Positions 5,733-8,258 of a DNA stretch of 8,258 bases are shown here, one piece after another (position 1 is the first letter of the stretch; each line of letters starts with the position of its first letter). The stretch is from Ghiorsea sp. GTDB lineage: Bacteria; Pseudomonadota; Zetaproteobacteria; Mariprofundales; Mariprofundaceae. Made by a program: the position numbers and the translations under genes. The DNA is taken from assembly GCA_021772875.1 (NCBI GenBank), contig JAJFLD010000191.1, positions 1 to 8,258 of the forward strand. The letters are read 5' to 3'. The notes below the pieces were generated by a model, which saw only the letters and a program-made list of their open reading frames with translations, was not told the origin of the DNA and searched no databases.

Positions 5733-6263
5733 ATGTATATGGAGAATATTATGGAATATTCTAACAAAGAAACCATGGTAGAATCATTGATTGAAAGTAA
5801 TTTAGATTTTCAAACCTTTTATGATTTACCTTTGATTGCTGATTTAGAACACAAGGCGGCCATGGTGCTTTTTAGCTGTATGTCACGAGAAACATTTGCG
5901 GCAGGTGAGATTATTTATCAAGCGGGTGAGGCATCCGCTGGTAAAATGTGTTTGATTTTAGATGGTGAAGTTAATGTAAAAAGTGAAAGTGGTTATAAGT
6001 ATAGTAGCCTACGTAAGGGTGATGTCTTTGGGTTGTTTTCATTTTTGGATGAAAAAAGAAATCATTCGGCAACGTTGAGTGTAGAACAAGATACAGTTGC
6101 TCTGGCTCTAGAGCGTTCATATTTTGATTTGATAGCTTTAGAAGAGCCAAAGTTGGGCAATGCGCTGATGCGCTTTATGTTTAGCTTATTAAGCAAGAAA
6201 GCATCTGAGTTAGAAGTAGAGTATGCTCATATGCATAATTTTGCATTTGGTGGGAAGGTGTAA
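5733..6263 (+). CDS. Stand-alone cyclic-nucleotide-binding-fold (Crp-like) protein without HTH
   Basis: A 176-residue soluble protein, first gene of the phoBR operon. After about 40 leader residues it shows a Crp-type beta-roll: FAAGEIIYQAGEASAGKMCL (55-74), ILDGEVNV (75-82) and the cassette GDVFGLFSFLDEKRNHSA (96-113). A helical tail like the CRP dimerisation helix follows (about 138-168), and the protein ends there with no helix-turn-helix. Aligned with CRP, the two key cAMP ligands are lost: Glu72 corresponds to L101 and Arg82 to H111, so cAMP binding is doubtful. Start ATG 5733 has AAGAGGA 8 bases upstream; ATG 5751 with GGAG (5741-5744) is a real alternative, while ATG 5646 lies upstream of the Pho box. 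Its stop abuts the phoB start. Function unknown; a ligand-sensing or protein-binding modulator of PhoBR is inference. Confidence 0.85.
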   Translation: MYMENIMEYSNKETMVESLIESNLDFQTFYDLPLIADLEHKAAMVLFSCMSRETFAAGEIIYQAGEASAGKMCLILDGEVNVKSESGYKYSSLRKGDVFGLFSFLDEKRNHSATLSVEQDTVALALERSYFDLIALEEPKLGNALMRFMFSLLSKKASELEVEYAHMHNFAFGGKV

Positions 6264-6959
6264 GTGGAAGCTACAGATAAACATATACTAATCGTTGAAG
6301 ATGAACCACCTATCGCCCGTTTGATAGAGATTCATCTTAAACAAGCAGGGCATCAGACGACAATTTGTGATAATGGCTTGGATGCCCAAGAATTGTTGGA
6401 AAAGAATCATTATGATTTATTGATTTTAGATCGAATGATTCCAGGTAAACGTGGCTTAGATGTTTTGCGCTGGCTTAGATCAAAAGAGAAAACATCGGTG
6501 TTGCCTGTGCTGATGGTGACGGCCTTAACGATGACAGATGAGAGAGTGCGTGGCTTGAATGAAGGCGCAGATGATTATCTAGGCAAACCTTTTGAGCCAG
6601 ATGAGCTTGTGGCACGGGTTGCAGCTTTGTTGCGCCGTTCGGTGAGCACGCTTACCGAAACATTTGATTCAAAGTTGATTCAGCTTAATGAGGAAAGCAT
6701 GGAAGTGAAAGTAGAAGGTAAGTTGTTATCTCTACGTCCTTTGGAATTTAAGTTGTTGCAAACGATGATGGAAAAACCTGGGCGTGTTTTTTCGCGTGAG
6801 CAACTGCTTGATACTGTTTGGGGCATGGATTCTTTTGTCGAAGAAAGAACTGTAGATGCAACCATCAAACGTTTGCGCAAAGAGTTGATTTCATTTGGAC
6901 AAGGTGAGTGTGTGCAAACAGTACGAGGTATAGGTTATAGGTTTCAAGAAAAAGCATGA
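6264..6959 (+). CDS. phoB: PhoB, phosphate-regulon response regulator
   Basis: OmpR-family transcription factor of 231 residues. The receiver domain (about 6-122) has acidic residues E12/D13, phospho-acceptor D56 in LDRMIPG, T86 in VTAL and K108 in GKPF. The winged-helix DNA-binding domain (about 133-231) has LRPLEFKLLQ, the recognition helix region RTVDATIKRLRKEL and the terminal GIGYRF wing, very close to E. coli PhoB (RTVDVHIRRLRKAL, GTGYRF). It starts with GTG at 6264, immediately after the TAA of the upstream gene, with AAGG 5 bases before it, which implies translational coupling. Its stop overlaps the phoR start. PhoB is preferred over other OmpR members because of the adjacent PAS-kinase, pst genes and three Pho boxes. 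It should activate pstS, the porin and its own operon when phosphorylated. Confidence 0.96.
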   Translation: MEATDKHILIVEDEPPIARLIEIHLKQAGHQTTICDNGLDAQELLEKNHYDLLILDRMIPGKRGLDVLRWLRSKEKTSVLPVLMVTALTMTDERVRGLNEGADDYLGKPFEPDELVARVAALLRRSVSTLTETFDSKLIQLNEESMEVKVEGKLLSLRPLEFKLLQTMMEKPGRVFSREQLLDTVWGMDSFVEERTVDATIKRLRKELISFGQGECVQTVRGIGYRFQEKA

Positions 6960-8122
6960 ACATGAACACAATATTGTGGCTTGTCGGCCTTACGATGCTG
7001 GCTGGTTTGTATTACCGTAACGTTAAAGCACAAGCCAAAATCAATGAGCAAGAGCAAGACTATATGAGTCTTGAACATAAATATAAGGCACTTCAACGGA
7101 CGCTGGCAACGCGAGGTCACAGGTTGGACGTGTTGCTTTCGACGGTTTCGGAAGTGGTGCTTCGTGTTGATGATTTGGGCCGAGTATTGGGTGGCAATAA
7201 ACAGGCAGAGATACTTTTTCAGTTTGAAAAATATCCAGCATTGCCCCAATCCATGCTTATTTTTTATCGTGATAGTGAATGGCTTCAAGAATACCAAAAA
7301 GCCATTAAAGATTTACCTAAGCAGCGAACTTTACCTGAGATGAACATCAAAGGACGCGTTTTCCTGCCGCGTTTGGCAACACTTGGTGAAAATGAAGCAT
7401 TATTATTATGTATGGATGTGACGGCCTATACGCAGCTTCAGAGAAAGCAAAAATCCTTGCTTGATAATTTAATGCATGATTTAAAAACACCTTTGACATC
7501 ATTATTAGGCTATGCGCGAAGTATTGAAGCATTTGCCGATGATGATGAGTTGCGAGAAGAAGCCGTTGCTGTGATTGCACATGAAGCAAAACATATCAAT
7601 GATTTGATGAACAGCATGCTCACCTTAAATCAAATTGAATATCAGCAGGAAGAGATGAATAAGGCGTGTAATGTGGTTGCTGTAGCACAACAGGTTTGGG
7701 AATCTTTAGCCTACGATATGCAACAAAAAGACGTATCATTGGATTTGAATAGTTGTGCAGATGAATTGCAAGTGCATATGACAACAGTCGATTGCCATCG
7801 TGTTTTGATGAACCTTGCAAGCAATGCCATTAAATTCTCACCACGCGGCTCAAGCATTATATGTTTGATTGAAGAAAACGAGAAGGTTGCGCGTATTTCT
7901 ATTGCAGATGAGGGAGCTGGTATTTCAGATAAACATTTACCAAGGGTGACTGAACGCTTTTACCGTGTGGATGATGCGCTTGGGCATACCAAGGAAGAAG
8001 GGAATGGATTGGGTCTATCGATTGTAAAAGAGATACTTGATCGCGATGGTGGCAAATTGCGTTTGAGTAATCGGGAGTCAGGTGGTTTGTCTGCGGTAGT
8101 TCACATCACCAAAGCTGAATAA
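6956..8122 (+). CDS. phoR: PhoR, membrane-anchored PAS sensor histidine kinase
   Basis: Partner kinase/phosphatase of PhoB, 388 residues (E. coli PhoR has 431). One short membrane segment (about 5-20) is followed by a charged linker likely to be coiled coil (about 22-52) and a PAS-like region (about 55-157, ending LCMDVTAYTQL), with no periplasmic sensing domain. The dimerisation domain carries the phospho-acceptor H174 in HDLKTPL. The ATPase domain has the N-box NLASNAIKFSP (286-296), G1 DEGAGI (318-323), F-box ERFYRVDD (333-340) and G2 GNGLGL (349-354). ATG 6956 overlaps the phoB stop by four bases (ATGA); a second in-frame ATG at 6962 would also work. As in E. coli, the signal probably comes through the Pst complex and PhoU rather than an extracellular ligand. 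No clear terminator follows. Confidence 0.95.
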   Translation: MNMNTILWLVGLTMLAGLYYRNVKAQAKINEQEQDYMSLEHKYKALQRTLATRGHRLDVLLSTVSEVVLRVDDLGRVLGGNKQAEILFQFEKYPALPQSMLIFYRDSEWLQEYQKAIKDLPKQRTLPEMNIKGRVFLPRLATLGENEALLLCMDVTAYTQLQRKQKSLLDNLMHDLKTPLTSLLGYARSIEAFADDDELREEAVAVIAHEAKHINDLMNSMLTLNQIEYQQEEMNKACNVVAVAQQVWESLAYDMQQKDVSLDLNSCADELQVHMTTVDCHRVLMNLASNAIKFSPRGSSIICLIEENEKVARISIADEGAGISDKHLPRVTERFYRVDDALGHTKEEGNGLGLSIVKEILDRDGGKLRLSNRESGGLSAVVHITKAE

Positions 8123-8238
8123 GTTTTGCCCTGATTTCTAGGGGTAACCAAATAAATGCGAAACGATGTTGTTTCAACACTATTGCAGCACTTGATTTTA
8201 TTGGTGGTTTGTAAGTTGTTGATTGCATAGATAAAAAA
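8123..8238. other. phoR-tRNA convergent intergenic region
   Basis: These 116 bases separate phoR from the convergent tRNA. A short CCCT/AGGG hairpin (8129-8143, seven-base loop) has no T-tract and is not a convincing phoR terminator. A run of six A (8233-8238) becomes six U just after the tRNA CCA end on the minus strand and may help end the tRNA transcript. Confidence 0.4.
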
Positions 8239-8258
8239 TGGTCGGGACGGCAAGATTT
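8239..8258 (-). tRNA. 3' end of a tRNA, probably tRNA-Pro (cut by window edge)
   Basis: The minus strand of the last 20 bases fits tRNA positions 57-76: AAAT (end of the T loop), CTTGC (3' side of the T stem), CGTCCCG (3' acceptor strand), A discriminator and an encoded CCA. G72 implies a C1-G72 first pair, which with A73 is typical of bacterial tRNA-Pro. The implied 5' acceptor CGGGACG and a TTCAAATCTTGC T-arm match common proteobacterial tRNA-Pro sequences. The anticodon is outside the window, so the amino acid is inferred. Confidence 0.8.

Noticed and set aside
8129..8143. CCCT/AGGG hairpin after phoR as a terminator
   Set aside because: The stem is only four bases with a seven-base loop and no following T-run.

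Overview
The window is a phosphate-starvation (Pho) locus from a Gram-negative, moderately AT-rich proteobacterium. The evidence is an outer-membrane porin with a signal peptide and a C-terminal phenylalanine, a complete high-affinity phosphate ABC transporter apart from the clipped end of its ATPase, PhoB/PhoR, and E. coli-like Pho boxes. PstS, the N-terminally extended PstC and the PstA with a DUF3333-type N-terminus all resemble the set common in alphaproteobacteria and some other marine or iron-oxidising proteobacteria, rather than the short enteric PstC/PstA. I cannot fix the genus; a low-GC zeta- or gammaproteobacterium is only a guess.

Layout. On the minus strand, read from right to left: a porin (5558-4524) ending in a rho-independent terminator (4448-4480); pstS (4291-3224), with its own Pho box (4341-4358) and a terminator (3168-3199); then a tightly packed pstC-pstA-pstB (3050-1), with pstB running off the left edge. 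On the plus strand, diverging from the porin: a small cyclic-nucleotide-binding-fold protein with no DNA-binding domain (5733-6263), phoB (6264-6959) and phoR (6956-8122), joined by abutting or overlapping stop and start codons. The right edge holds the 3' end of a minus-strand tRNA, best read as tRNA-Pro (8239-8258). No stretch over 300 bases lacks a gene.

How it works together. PhoR (membrane-anchored PAS histidine kinase) should phosphorylate PhoB. PhoB~P would bind TGTCA direct repeats with an 11-bp period at three promoters: pstS, the porin, and the CNB-phoB-phoR operon, which makes the system autoregulated. The porin would admit an anionic solute across the outer membrane, PstS would capture phosphate in the periplasm, and PstCAB would import it. 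The terminator between pstS and pstC suggests that pstS is made in excess over the membrane complex. PhoU is not in the window and may lie beyond pstB.

The least ordinary parts are the CNB-fold protein as first gene of the phoBR operon, with a degenerate phosphate-binding cassette and no helix-turn-helix; the divergent Pho-box control region with a perfect tandem 11-mer; and a shared nine-base motif at the expected -10 position of all three Pho promoters.
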